Positions 9,435-18,120 of a stretch of DNA of 64,000 nt are shown here, one piece after another. The translations under genes and the position numbers were made by a program. The DNA comes from Streptomyces sp. AC558_RSS880. GTDB taxonomy: Bacteria > Actinomycetota > Actinomycetes > Streptomycetales > Streptomycetaceae. The notes under the pieces are model-generated. The model ran no database searches and was not told the origin of the DNA. It was given only the letters and a program-made list of their open reading frames with translations. The DNA lies in the NCBI RefSeq assembly GCF_019049255.1, contig NZ_JAGMUJ010000191.1, positions 1 through 64,000 of the forward strand. The letters run 5' to 3'. The stretch's first letter is position 1; each line of letters begins with the position of its first letter.

Positions 9435-10084
9435 GCCGACTCCTTCCGAGCGGTGCAGCGGTACAGCGGCGGCGGGCAGCGGTACGGCGGTGAAGGTGCG
9501 GGCGCGGGGCCCGGGCCGGTCTCACGCACGACCCAGTCTTCGATCGGCTGCCGGGCGGACGCCACCCCTGTTCACACCCCTGCCCACCCCTGGTGGGTGG
9601 CTGACCTGCGCGGACGTGGGTGGGGTCGGTGGGGTGCGGGCCGCGGGGCGGGCGCGCGGGAGGGGCGTGCGGGGGCGGTGACCGGAGGTCCGTTTCCGGC
9701 TCGTGGATTTGGCCTGGTTGCGTCCTTGAACCATGTTCGATCTTGTGCGAAGGCGCCCCGGACGCCTCCGCGCCCCCTGCTACTGTGATTTGAAAGCGAC
9801 TTCAACCACCACACGGTGCCGCCTCGCCGCCGAGGCGGCCGGCGGCCCGCTGTGCCTGCCCGCGTCCGTCCCCCGCGGTGCGGTGCGTCACGGCGATGGG
9901 CGTTCTCGTCTCCCCCGTCACCAGCGTGAAGGAAGGTTCGAAGGTACATGGAGACCAGCAAGCGCCAGTACTCTCCTGTCGTTCCCTTTTCCAGAATCGC
10001 TCCGCTTTCCAGAATCGCTCCGCCGGTGTGCAGACGGCCGGGACATCGCCCCGCGCGGGTCGGCGCCGTCGATGAGTCCGGAAC
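9435..10084. promoter_or_regulatory. 650-bp divergent intergenic region between the tailoring genes and the LAL activator
   Basis: No supportable gene is seen. It must hold the promoter of the minus-strand KSI-P450-ferredoxin genes and that of the plus-strand LAL regulator. Visible structure: a GAAC-CAT-GTTC palindrome at 9728-9738, a TTGAA-N6-TTCAA palindrome at 9790-9805 and a perfect 18-bp tandem duplication at 9988-10023. Exact -35/-10 boxes could not be fixed. Confidence 0.6.
9988..10023. repeat. Perfect 18-bp tandem duplication upstream of the LAL gene
   Basis: Two identical copies of TTTCCAGAATCGCTCCGC abut at 9988-10005 and 10006-10023, ending 61 bp before the LAL start codon. LuxR-type activators often bind direct repeats, so this could be an autoregulatory or upstream-regulator site. 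That is inference. Confidence 0.8.
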
Positions 10085-12847
10085 GTGAGCGCGCGGGACC
10101 GTTCGGAAGCGACCGCGCTCCTGTCCGTGCTCCTCGACGGCGCGTTGACCGGTCAGAGCGGGATCGCCGTCGTCAGCGGCGCGGTGGCCATGGGGAAGAC
10201 GACCCTGCTGGCCACGTTCGCCCAGCAGGTGCGGGCGGCCGACGGTCTGGTCCTGACGGCGGTGGCGTCCGAGTCCGAGGAGGGCATCCTGCTGGGCGTG
10301 GTCGCCCAACTGTTGCAGGAGGCTTCGCTGTCGGCCCCGGTCGGCGACCAGGTGAGCCAACTGCTCGCGATCGGCAGGGCGCACATGACGGCGGCTCCCG
10401 AAGGACCGCCGACGAAGCTGTCCGCGGTGGACGCCCAGATCGTGCAGTCGCTGTGCGCGGTCCTGCTCGGTCTGGCCGGGCCCCGGCCGCTGGCGATCGT
10501 GGTCGACGACGTCCACCACGCCGACGCGGCGTCCCTGGCCTGCCTCGCGTATCTCACGCGCCGTATGCACAGCACCCCGCTGCTCGCGGTCTTCAGCCAC
10601 GGCGACCGTCCCGGTGACCGGTGCGCGAGCTTCGTCGAGCAGCTGCTGCGGCTGCCGCACGCCCACGGGGTGCGGCTGACACCGTTCGACCTGGAGCAGG
10701 TGCACGAGACGGCGGCGGCCAGGCTCGGCGCGGACAGCGCGGAGCGGGTCGCGCCCTGGGCGCTGCGGGTCAGCGGCGGCAATCCGCTGCTGCTGGACGG
10801 GGTCCTGGACGACGTGCGCAGCGGCGAGCCGCCGTCGACGGGCTACCGGCGGGCGCTGCTGTCGTGTCTGCACCGCAGCCCGGCGCCCACCGCGCGGGTG
10901 GCGCAGGCGCTGGCGGTTCTCGGCACGCCGGAGCCGATCCCCCGGCTGCTGGGGCTGGAGGCCGGTGAGGTCGCGCGGTGTCTGGCGGTGCTGGAGGCCG
11001 CGGGTCTGCTGGAGCGGGGCGAGTTCCGTCATCCGGGGGCGGCGTCGGCGGTGCTGGCCGACCTCGGTCCGGAGGCCACGGCGGCGCTGCACCGGGACAC
11101 GGCGGAACTGACCTACGCGCAGGGCGGTTCCGCGTCGACGGTCGCCGAGCACCTGCTGGCGGGGCGTGGGGTGCGGGCGCCCTGGGCGGTGTCGGTGCTC
11201 GATGCGGCCGCCTCGTCGGCACTGACCGAGGGCCGGGCCGCCAGGGCCGTCGAATACCTGCGGCTTGCCTGCACGTTGAGCGGCGACACGGCGGAACTCG
11301 CGCGGATCGGGGCGGCGTTGCTCCAGACGGAGAGCCGGATGGGCACCGGGATCCCCGAGCACCGGATCACCGCCCTGGTGCAGGCGGTGCGCACCGGCCA
11401 GCTGAGCGGCGGGGAGACGCTGGGCGTGGTCAGGGCCCTGCTGTGGGCCGGCCGATTCGAGGCCGCCGTCGAGGCGTTGCGGCATCTGCCCGGCTCGGTG
11501 CGGGCAGCCGCTCCCGAGACGGCGATGGAACTGCGGGCCGCCCGGCTGTGGATGCGCTGCTCGTACGCCCCGCTGCTGGAGCTGCTGCCGGAGACCGGGC
11601 CGGACGACGAGGAGCCGCGCGGCACGCCCTCCACCACCGAGAGCCGTCGCCGCTACGACGCGGCGACCGTGCTGGAGTCGGTGCTGACCCGGGGTCCTTC
11701 GGACCGTGCGGTGCCCAAGGCGGAGCGGATCCTGCACGGGACCCGGCTCCACGGCACCGATCTGGACACGATCGAGTGCGCGTTGCTCGCGTTGACGTAC
11801 GCGGAGCGGCCCGCGGTGGCGCTGCCGTACTGCGACGAGCTGATCGCCGCGGCGACGGAGCGGGGCGAGCCGGGCAGCGCGGCCCGGTTGCACGCGTTGC
11901 GGGCGGAGATCTCTCTGCGGCTGGGCGACCTGCCGGGTGCCGTCGAGCACGCGACCGCCTCGTTCGATGTCGTACCGGCCGGCGAGTGGGGGTTGGCGGT
12001 CGGTTCTCCGCTGGCCAGCAAGCTGATCGCGCTCACGTCGATGGGGCGGGAGGACGAGGCGGCGGAGCTGTTGTATCTGCCGATCCCGGAGATGATGTTG
12101 CAGAGCCGGCCCGGACTGCACTACCTGCACGCGCGGGGGCGCTACAGCATGGCGGCCGGGGACTGGGACGGCGCGCTGTCGGACTTCCAGGGCTGCGGTG
12201 GGCTGATGGCCCGCTGGGGTGTCGACGTGCCGGGGCTGATCGCGTGGCGCAACGACGTCGGCGAGGCGTGGCTGCGGATGGGTGAGCGTGACCGTGCCCG
12301 TGCCGTCCTGGAGGAGCAGTTGCAGCGCAGTGAGCACAGTGGGTCGCCGCGTACCCGCGGGGCGACGCTGCGGCTGCTGGCGGCGACGCACGAGCCGCGC
12401 AGACGTCTGGCCCTGCTGCGGCAGGCGGTCGACGCGTTACAGGAGAGCGGCGACCGCTATGAACTGGCCCGGGCGCTGGCCGACCTCACCGACACGTACA
12501 ACACCGTCGGTGAGACGCGGCGGGCCCGGGTCATCGGCTCCCAAGCGAAGATCATCGCGGACAAGTGCCAGGCGGAGCCGTTGAGCAGGCTGCTCCCGGC
12601 GGACCGGGAGCGGCCCGACACCGAGTCCAAGGGTCCGGCCGCGGTGCTCACCGACGCGGAGCAGCGGGTGGCCGACCTGGTGGCGCTGGGGCACACGAAC
12701 AGTGAGATAGCCAAGTTGCTGTACATCACGGTCAGCACGGTGGAGCAGCACCTGACGCGTATGTACCGCAAGGTCGGCGTCAACGACCGGGCGCAGCTGG
12801 CGTCGGTGCTGTTCACCGGGCCGCACCCGGAGACGGTCAGGGCGTAG
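10085..12847 (+). CDS. LAL-family LuxR transcriptional activator
   Basis: 920 residues, typical of the large ATP-binding regulators of the LuxR family that control streptomycete polyketide clusters. Walker A is near residues 32-40 (GAVAMGKTT), a Walker B-like stretch IVVDDVHHAD follows, the middle is a long helical TPR-like region, and the C-terminus carries a LuxR HTH (about 850-905, with TNSEIAKLLYITVSTVEQHL). The start is GTG 10085 because an in-frame TGA lies at 10073-10075 and no earlier start exists; the ribosome-binding site is weak. It is divergent from the P450 genes and probably the pathway-specific activator. Confidence 0.93.
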   Translation: MSARDRSEATALLSVLLDGALTGQSGIAVVSGAVAMGKTTLLATFAQQVRAADGLVLTAVASESEEGILLGVVAQLLQEASLSAPVGDQVSQLLAIGRAHMTAAPEGPPTKLSAVDAQIVQSLCAVLLGLAGPRPLAIVVDDVHHADAASLACLAYLTRRMHSTPLLAVFSHGDRPGDRCASFVEQLLRLPHAHGVRLTPFDLEQVHETAAARLGADSAERVAPWALRVSGGNPLLLDGVLDDVRSGEPPSTGYRRALLSCLHRSPAPTARVAQALAVLGTPEPIPRLLGLEAGEVARCLAVLEAAGLLERGEFRHPGAASAVLADLGPEATAALHRDTAELTYAQGGSASTVAEHLLAGRGVRAPWAVSVLDAAASSALTEGRAARAVEYLRLACTLSGDTAELARIGAALLQTESRMGTGIPEHRITALVQAVRTGQLSGGETLGVVRALLWAGRFEAAVEALRHLPGSVRAAAPETAMELRAARLWMRCSYAPLLELLPETGPDDEEPRGTPSTTESRRRYDAATVLESVLTRGPSDRAVPKAERILHGTRLHGTDLDTIECALLALTYAERPAVALPYCDELIAAATERGEPGSAARLHALRAEISLRLGDLPGAVEHATASFDVVPAGEWGLAVGSPLASKLIALTSMGREDEAAELLYLPIPEMMLQSRPGLHYLHARGRYSMAAGDWDGALSDFQGCGGLMARWGVDVPGLIAWRNDVGEAWLRMGERDRARAVLEEQLQRSEHSGSPRTRGATLRLLAATHEPRRRLALLRQAVDALQESGDRYELARALADLTDTYNTVGETRRARVIGSQAKIIADKCQAEPLSRLLPADRERPDTESKGPAAVLTDAEQRVADLVALGHTNSEIAKLLYITVSTVEQHLTRMYRKVGVNDRAQLASVLFTGPHPETVRA

Positions 12848-12855
12848 GAGGAGCC

Positions 12856-12927
12856 GCGGACGGGCGTCCGGCCGGCGGGTCGCGGACGGGCCTCCGGCCG
12901 GCGGGTCGCGGACGGACGCCCGTCCGC
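12856..12927. terminator. Long inverted repeat between convergent LAL and thioesterase genes
   Basis: A perfect 15-bp inverted repeat pairs 12856-12870 with 12913-12927 (GCGGACGGGCGTCCG and its complement). The 42-base loop contains two near-identical copies of the GGCCGGCGGGTCGCGGAC block. Placed between convergent genes, it most likely acts as a bidirectional terminator. Confidence 0.65.
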
Positions 12928-12993
12928 GTGCGGGTGCGGCCGGGGGTGTCAGGCGGTCGGTGACGGGTTCCGGGCGAGTCCCCGGCAGAGGTG

Positions 12994-13758
12994 TCAGGCG
13001 GTGTCCGGGACGCCCAGCGCGCGGCGTATCGCGTCGGCGACCTCCGTGCGCCGCTCCTCCACGAAGAAGTGGCCGCCGGTGAAGGTCCGCACGTCGCAGT
13101 CCCGGGTGGTGTGCCCGGCCCAGGCCGCCGCGTCGTCGGCGGTGGTGTGCGGGTCGTGGGTGCCGGTGAGCACGGTCACGGGGCAGCTCAGGGTGAATCC
13201 GGGTGTGTGGACGTACGTCTCGACGGCCCGGTAGTCGCTGCGCATCGGTCCGAAGGTGAGCTGCCGGATCTCGGGGTCGGCGAGCAACCGCTCGTCGGTG
13301 CCGCCCAGTTCGCGCAGTTCGGCGAGGAGCCCCTCGTCGTCGCGCAGGTGGACTTCGCCCGGCCGGAAGACGGACGGGGCGCGCCGCCCGGAGGCGATCA
13401 GCCGGAACGGGCCGGGCTCGGACGCCTCGTGCAGCCGGCGGGTGAGCTCGTAGGCGACGACGGCGCCCATGCTGTGGCCGAGGAAGGCGTACGGCCGGGT
13501 GCGCCAGCCGGCCGAGGCGTCGGCGAGGGAGGTGGCCAGCTCGTCGATCGTGCGGGCGCAGGGCTCGTGCCGGCGGTCCTGACGGCCGGGGTACTGGACC
13601 GCCAGGACGTCGACGGCGGGCGAGAGCAGCGCGGAGAGCTTGAAGAAGAAGCTTGCGGAGCCCCCGGCATGCGGGAAGCACACCAGACGCGGGCTGTCGT
13701 CCGCGGACGGGTGGTAGCGGCGGATCCAGAGATCCTGGTCGAGGGCGGACGTGGACAT
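12994..13758 (-). CDS. Type II (editing) thioesterase of the PKS cluster
   Basis: 254 residues, alpha/beta hydrolase. The ATG at 13758 has GGAG 8 bases upstream; the open frame continues further but without thioesterase similarity. The nucleophile elbow GHSMG places the active Ser at 96. The acid is expected in TGTHDPHT and the base in GGHFF near the C-terminus. Family members remove stalled or wrongly primed acyl groups from ACP domains of a modular PKS. The gene is convergent with the LAL regulator, and next to a PKS with a decarboxylating loading module an editing role is the natural reading. Confidence 0.93.
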   Translation of the reverse strand: MSTSALDQDLWIRRYHPSADDSPRLVCFPHAGGSASFFFKLSALLSPAVDVLAVQYPGRQDRRHEPCARTIDELATSLADASAGWRTRPYAFLGHSMGAVVAYELTRRLHEASEPGPFRLIASGRRAPSVFRPGEVHLRDDEGLLAELRELGGTDERLLADPEIRQLTFGPMRSDYRAVETYVHTPGFTLSCPVTVLTGTHDPHTTADDAAAWAGHTTRDCDVRTFTGGHFFVEERRTEVADAIRRALGVPDTA

Positions 13759-13948
13759 GGGCGACTCCGGGGGCGGCGGGTGGCAGCGCTCCCGCACAGC
13801 CACTGCGTCAAAGGCGCTGCCCGTGGTGGGCGGTGGAGACAAAAGGTGTGCGGTCGGCCGATCGTACGAGTGGTCCGCCCCCTGTCCGTAACCCCTCACT
13901 CCCCCACCCCGTCGCCGGGAGGGGGCGAGGGTGTTCGACCGGCGCCGG

Positions 13949-15547
13949 TCAGGCGAGCAGGTCGCGGCGGCGGAACGCGACGAGGGTGGCGGCCACGCCC
14001 ACCAGGGCCAGGGCACCCATCACGACCAGCGGCGTCGCGGACACCGCGTTGCCGGGCAGCTTGGGCACGTGGGTGAAGGGCGAGACGTCCAGCACGTACT
14101 GGCTGACCTTCAGCTGGGGTCCGACGAGGGTGAGGAAGCCGAACAGGCCGAGCACGCCCCATCCGGCGGCGGTCCAGCGGGGGACCACGGCGAACAGCAG
14201 CACGGCGAGCGCGGTGATCAGCAGCACGGCCGGGAGCTGCGCGGACACGGCGCCGAAGAGGTCGGCGAGGGCCGTCCCCACGTCGTGCGCGCCCAGTCCC
14301 TGGGACAGGCCCATGCCGAAGGCCGCGACGGCGAGGATCACGACGGCGCCGGCCACCGCGAACGCCAGGTGGCTCAGCACCCAGCGCGCCCGGCTCGGCG
14401 TGCCGGAGAAGATGAGCTCGATCCGCCCCCCGGCCTCCTCGGCGCGGGCCCGCACGATCACGGTGAGGGCGTAGACGGCGGCCAGGATGCCGAACACGCC
14501 CACGATGGACGACACGTAGGCGTCGGCCATGTTCTGCGAGCCACCGAGCTGCGCCATGATGTCCTGCACCCGGTCGCTGTCGGTGAGGACGTCGACGTCC
14601 CTGACGAAGGAGCCGAACACCAGCGCCGCCGCCAGGACGCCGATCGCCCAGCCGAGCAGGGAACCGCGGTGCAGCCGCCAGGCCAGACCGAGGGTGCCGC
14701 GGGTGTCGGAGCCGGCGTAGGCGGGGCCGGGCCGGGCGGGCAGCACCCCGGAGCCGAAGTCCCGCCGGGCCAGCATCCGCAGCGACAGCGCGATCAGTGC
14801 GACGGCCGCGGCCACGGGGACGGCCAGCGCCCACCAGCGGTCGCCGGCGTACGGCCGTACCTCCTCGGCCCAGCCGATCGGTGAGGCCCACAGCAGCCAC
14901 CGGGCGCCCTCGCTCATGTCGCCCGCCGCGCGCACCAGGTAGAAGCCGCCGAGCAGGGCCAGCGAGGCCGCGTTCGCGGTGCGGGACGCCTCGAAGAGCT
15001 GGGCGCAGACCGCGGCGATGCCGGCGAAGACGATGCCGCAGGCCGCCATGGACAGGCCGAGGGCGAAGGAACCGGCCGCCGGGAGACCCACGGCGGGCAG
15101 CAGGGCGCCGATGATCACGCCGACGGCGAGGTTGGCCGCGATCACCAGCCGGAGCGCGGCGACCAGCGGGGCCCTGCGGTCCACGACGCCCGCCGCGACC
15201 AGCTCCTGACGGCCCGTCTGCTCCTCGGCGCGGGTGTGCCGGACGACGAGGAGGACGGACATCACCGAGGCCAGGACGGCACCGAGGACCAGGGAACGCC
15301 AGGTGGTGATGGCGCCGAGGGAGGTGTCGGAGACCCGGCCGTAGAGTGCGACCGCGCCCGACGCGGCCTGGATTCCCTCGACGAAGTCACGCCGCGACGC
15401 CTCGTCGGGGAAGAGGCCCTTGATGCTGGAGGCGGTCGAGACCGCGCTGCCGATCAGGGCGTACGCCCACAGCGGGAGGATGATCCGGTCCCGGCGGGTG
15501 GCCAGCTTGGACAGCTCGCGCAGACCTGCGAGCCCGCCGCTCCTCAC
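13949..15547 (-). CDS. ABC-2 type exporter permease, polyketide-antibiotic transporter type
   Basis: 532 residues with a GTG start at 15547 overlapping the ATPase stop in GTGA. There are about twelve hydrophobic segments in two repeated halves, each with the layout of an ABC-2 membrane domain, and a conserved RHTRAEE loop near residue 100 typical of actinomycete 'polyketide antibiotic' permeases. It works with the ATPase encoded upstream. The likely role is export of a drug or of the cluster's product. The substrate is not shown by sequence. The pair may belong to the PKS cluster or be a general resistance system. Confidence 0.9.
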   Translation of the reverse strand: MRSGGLAGLRELSKLATRRDRIILPLWAYALIGSAVSTASSIKGLFPDEASRRDFVEGIQAASGAVALYGRVSDTSLGAITTWRSLVLGAVLASVMSVLLVVRHTRAEEQTGRQELVAAGVVDRRAPLVAALRLVIAANLAVGVIIGALLPAVGLPAAGSFALGLSMAACGIVFAGIAAVCAQLFEASRTANAASLALLGGFYLVRAAGDMSEGARWLLWASPIGWAEEVRPYAGDRWWALAVPVAAAVALIALSLRMLARRDFGSGVLPARPGPAYAGSDTRGTLGLAWRLHRGSLLGWAIGVLAAALVFGSFVRDVDVLTDSDRVQDIMAQLGGSQNMADAYVSSIVGVFGILAAVYALTVIVRARAEEAGGRIELIFSGTPSRARWVLSHLAFAVAGAVVILAVAAFGMGLSQGLGAHDVGTALADLFGAVSAQLPAVLLITALAVLLFAVVPRWTAAGWGVLGLFGFLTLVGPQLKVSQYVLDVSPFTHVPKLPGNAVSATPLVVMGALALVGVAATLVAFRRRDLLA

Positions 15548-16440
15548 TGCTGCTCCCCGGAGTAGTAGCGCATGAAGAGCTCCTCCAGGGTGGGAGGCCG
15601 GCTGGTGAGCGACTGCACGCCCGCGTCGGTGAGCAGGCGCAGCACCTTCTCCAGTGCGTCGGGGTCGACCTGGCAGCGCACCGAGTTCCCGTCGGCCTCG
15701 AGGTCGTGGACGCCCCCTATGTCGTGCAGTCCCTTCGCCGGGCGGGAGAGGGTCGCGGTGATGGTGGTGCGGGAGAGGTGGCGCAGTTCGTCGAGCGTGC
15801 CGGAGTCGACCCGGCGGCCCGAACGGATGATGGAGACCCGGTCGCAGAGGTCCTCGACCTCGCTGAGGATGTGGCTGGACAGCAGGACGGTCGTGCCGCG
15901 CTGCTTGGCCTCGGCCACGCACGCGCTGAAGACCGCCTCCATCAGCGGGTCGAGTCCGGAGGTCGGCTCGTCGAGGATGAGCAGTTCGGCGTCGGAGGCG
16001 AGCGCCGCGACGAGCGCCACCTTCTGCCGGTTTCCCTTGGAGTAGGCGCGGCCCTTCTTCTTGGTGTCCAGCTCGAACCGCTCCACGAGTTCGTCCCGCC
16101 GGGTCCTGTCCAGGCCGCCGCGCATGGAGCCGAGCAGGTCGATCGTCTCGCCGCCGCTCAGGTTGGGCCAGAGGCTGACGTCGCCGGGCACGTAGGCGAG
16201 CCTGCGGTGCAGGGTCGTGGCGTCCTGCCACGGGTCACCGCCGAACAGGGTGGCGGTGCCGCCGTCCGCTCGCATCAGGCCCAGCAGGACCCGGATGACG
16301 GTGGACTTGCCCGCGCCGTTCGGCCCGAGCAGTCCGTGCACTTCGCCCTGTGCCACTTGCAGGTCCAGGCCGTCGAGTGCCGCGGTCCGGCCGAACTGTT
16401 TGCGCAGTTCTAAGGTGTGGATGACGTCGGTTGCGTTCAC
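15544..16440 (-). CDS. ABC exporter ATPase, drug-resistance (DrrA-like) type
   Basis: 298 residues. Walker A is GPNGAGKST near residues 39-47, the signature is a variant (YSKGNRQKVALV), Walker B is ELLILDEPTSGLDP, and the H-loop is SSHIL. The extra C-terminal domain is usual for DrrA-type drug exporters. It overlaps the permease by 4 bp, so the two form one operon. Its promoter faces the divergent GbsR/MarR gene across a short region with two palindromes, which suggests local repression. Confidence 0.93.
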   Translation of the reverse strand: MNATDVIHTLELRKQFGRTAALDGLDLQVAQGEVHGLLGPNGAGKSTVIRVLLGLMRADGGTATLFGGDPWQDATTLHRRLAYVPGDVSLWPNLSGGETIDLLGSMRGGLDRTRRDELVERFELDTKKKGRAYSKGNRQKVALVAALASDAELLILDEPTSGLDPLMEAVFSACVAEAKQRGTTVLLSSHILSEVEDLCDRVSIIRSGRRVDSGTLDELRHLSRTTITATLSRPAKGLHDIGGVHDLEADGNSVRCQVDPDALEKVLRLLTDAGVQSLTSRPPTLEELFMRYYSGEQQ

Positions 16441-16459
16441 GATTCAGATGCTACAGTTC

Positions 16460-16477
16460 CTTCACTCCTTTGTGAAG
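16460..16477. promoter_or_regulatory. CTTCAC-N6-GTGAAG palindrome, probable operator
   Basis: A 6-6-6 inverted repeat lies 20 bp upstream of the ABC ATPase start and about 80 bp upstream of the regulator start. Its position over the divergent promoters makes it a candidate GbsR/MarR operator. Confidence 0.55.
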
Positions 16478-16513
16478 TTTCGCGATGACATAAACTGACG
16501 CTGTGACAGGAGG

Positions 16514-16531
16514 GTGCGCGCCGGCGCGCAC
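16514..16531. promoter_or_regulatory. 18-bp perfect palindrome GTGCGCGCCGGCGCGCAC
   Basis: A perfect palindrome inside the 5' leader of the regulator if translation begins at 16557, or in its first codons if it begins at GTG 16503. It could be a second operator or an mRNA hairpin near the start. Confidence 0.5.
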
Positions 16532-16556
16532 CGGAGCGACGAAAGAGGTGGTGGGG

Positions 16557-17033
16557 GTGGCTGAGGGCAGGGACGAGCAGGCTGCGCGGCACTTCATCGA
16601 ACAGATGGCGATGCTGTTCGCCGACTGGGGTTTCCCCAGGATGAGCGCGCGGGTACTGATCACCCTCATGGCGGCGGAGGAACGGGGACTGACCGCCGGA
16701 GAGCTGGCCGAACGGCTGGGGGCGAGCCCCGCCGCGATCTCGGGTGCCGTCCGCTACCTCACCCACTCCGGCCTGATCGCCCGCGAGTCGGTGCTGGGGT
16801 CGCGCAGCGACCTGTATCTGCTGCCCGACGACGCCTGGTACACCGGCACCGCGACGAAGCAGAGCCTGTTCGCCCAGATCATCGCCACGACCGAGAAAGG
16901 CATCGAGCCCCTCGGCGGCCCCGGCACGAAGGCGGGCGCCCGCATGACGGAGATGCGGGACTTCTTCGTCTTCGCCCAGCAGGAGATGGCCGGTGTCCTC
17001 GACCGGTGGAAGGCACTGCGCGCGGAACGGTGA
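16557..17033 (+). CDS. GbsR/MarR-family transcriptional regulator
   Basis: 158 residues from GTG 16557, chosen because AGAGGTGG precedes it; an in-frame GTG at 16503 has no clear ribosome-binding site. The winged HTH runs about residues 25-85, with LTAGELAERLGASPAAISG as the recognition region, followed by a helical dimerisation tail. It is divergent from the ABC exporter operon, the standard arrangement for a ligand-responsive repressor of an efflux pump. Confidence 0.88.
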   Translation: MAEGRDEQAARHFIEQMAMLFADWGFPRMSARVLITLMAAEERGLTAGELAERLGASPAAISGAVRYLTHSGLIARESVLGSRSDLYLLPDDAWYTGTATKQSLFAQIIATTEKGIEPLGGPGTKAGARMTEMRDFFVFAQQEMAGVLDRWKALRAER

Positions 17034-17035
17034 GC

Positions 17036-17690
17036 CGGCCCTCGACGCCGGGCGCCCCGCCGGCACCGGCGACGACCTCGGTGAAGGCGGTGGGTTCGGC
17101 CTGGTGGGCATCGGCGAAGCGGTCCGTGGAGAAGCCGTGCGGCGTGCCCGCGGGGAACACGGCTCCCGGCTCGACGGAGCGCAGCGGCGGCAGACCCTCC
17201 GGGCCCACGGCGATGCTGTCCTTCCCGCCGCGCGGTTCCAGGCGTACGTCGTGACCGCGGGCGTCGTGCCAGGAGTCGGAGATGACGGTGACGGCGCCGA
17301 CGCCGAGGGGGGACGGTGAGGACGCGGTGCCCCGCCGCCTGTCAGACCGGCGAGGAGACCGCCGCCCTCGCCTGAGAAGTCCTCGTCGCCCTTGGGCCCG
17401 AGGGCGTTGCGCTTGACGCGGAAGCTCTGGGTGCGGCCGTCCGCGGTCACGAACCACTCACTGCGGTCGCGCAGCCCTTGGCACAGGACGGACATTTCCG
17501 CGGCGCCGGTCGCGACCGCCCGGGTGACACGCAGGAGGCCCGCCTCGTCCCCCGGGGCCTTGAGGGAGGCGGCCGGTTCGGCTCCGAGACACGGGCCGAC
17601 GGCCGCCTTCGGCCCGTGCCTCGAGCACCTCTCCGGGCTTTGGATTGACCGAGGCGTGAACATTGCCCGAGGCGCGGGAACTGCCACCTG
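17036..17690 (-). pseudogene. Frameshifted gene remnant, family not recognised
   Basis: Two adjacent minus-strand reading frames both look like real protein but do not join. From about 17640 to 17330 one frame reads through a stretch containing RSEWFVTADGRTQSFRVKR. From about 17320 to 17040 another frame reads VGAVTVISDSWHDARG and then PAGTPHGFSTDRFAD. The change falls near 17300-17340, where a run of six G lies at 17307-17312. The second frame runs into the 3' end of the GbsR gene without a natural stop, so the 3' end appears deleted too. Best read as a decayed gene. A sequencing error could explain the shift but not the missing end. Confidence 0.5.
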
Positions 17691-18120
17691 TTCACACCGC
17701 GGGCGAGCCGGCGAACCATCAGACGTTCACCGCGCCGCGTGTTCGCGCTCGCACGACCGTCTCCGGCATCGACCCCGGCGACACCCGACAGCGACGCGGC
17801 CCGTCCAGCTCGTCCATGCCGCGCCCCCGGGCGGGGTACCCGCCCCTCGAGCAGTCAACTGCTCTGACCAGCACGGAAGTTGACGGCGCGAACAAAAGCC
17901 GGGAGACGACTTCGGACACCTCCGCGCCTCCGTCGCGTCCGGAGTGTTGACGCCTGATGAAACAAGTCAATAGTTTCAGTATCTTCGACTCATCCGAAGC
18001 CGGAGGTGACCACGGCCGAGGCCGGCCGGGTACGGGGCGACGCGGAGACCGTCCGCTTCCGCCGCATGGCCACCCGCACCGCGAGCCGATGGCCGCGATT
18101 CGGACAGGAGGGAATCACCC
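17691..18120. promoter_or_regulatory. 430-bp intergenic region with the promoter of the MpaB-like/ALDH operon
   Basis: No gene is supported. A possible promoter is TTGACG (17947-17952) with TAGTTT (17971-17976), spacing 18. The palindrome described at 17958-17978 covers the spacer and -10. GGAGGG just before 18121 is the ribosome-binding site of the oxygenase. Confidence 0.5.
17958..17978. promoter_or_regulatory. Operator-like palindrome TGAAAC-N9-GTTTCA, copy 1
   Basis: A perfect 6-9-6 inverted repeat over the likely promoter of the MpaB-like oxygenase/ALDH operon. A closely related 21-bp element lies at 21269-21289 between the local TetR gene and an acyl-CoA dehydrogenase gene. The two share TGAAACAA at the left and GTTT at the right at identical spacing. 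Together they suggest one TetR regulon. Confidence 0.65.

Noticed and set aside
13949..16231. A single 760-residue exporter permease starting at 16231
   Set aside because: The first 230 residues are a wrong-frame reading of the ATPase gene; the permease begins at the GTG overlapping the ATPase stop.
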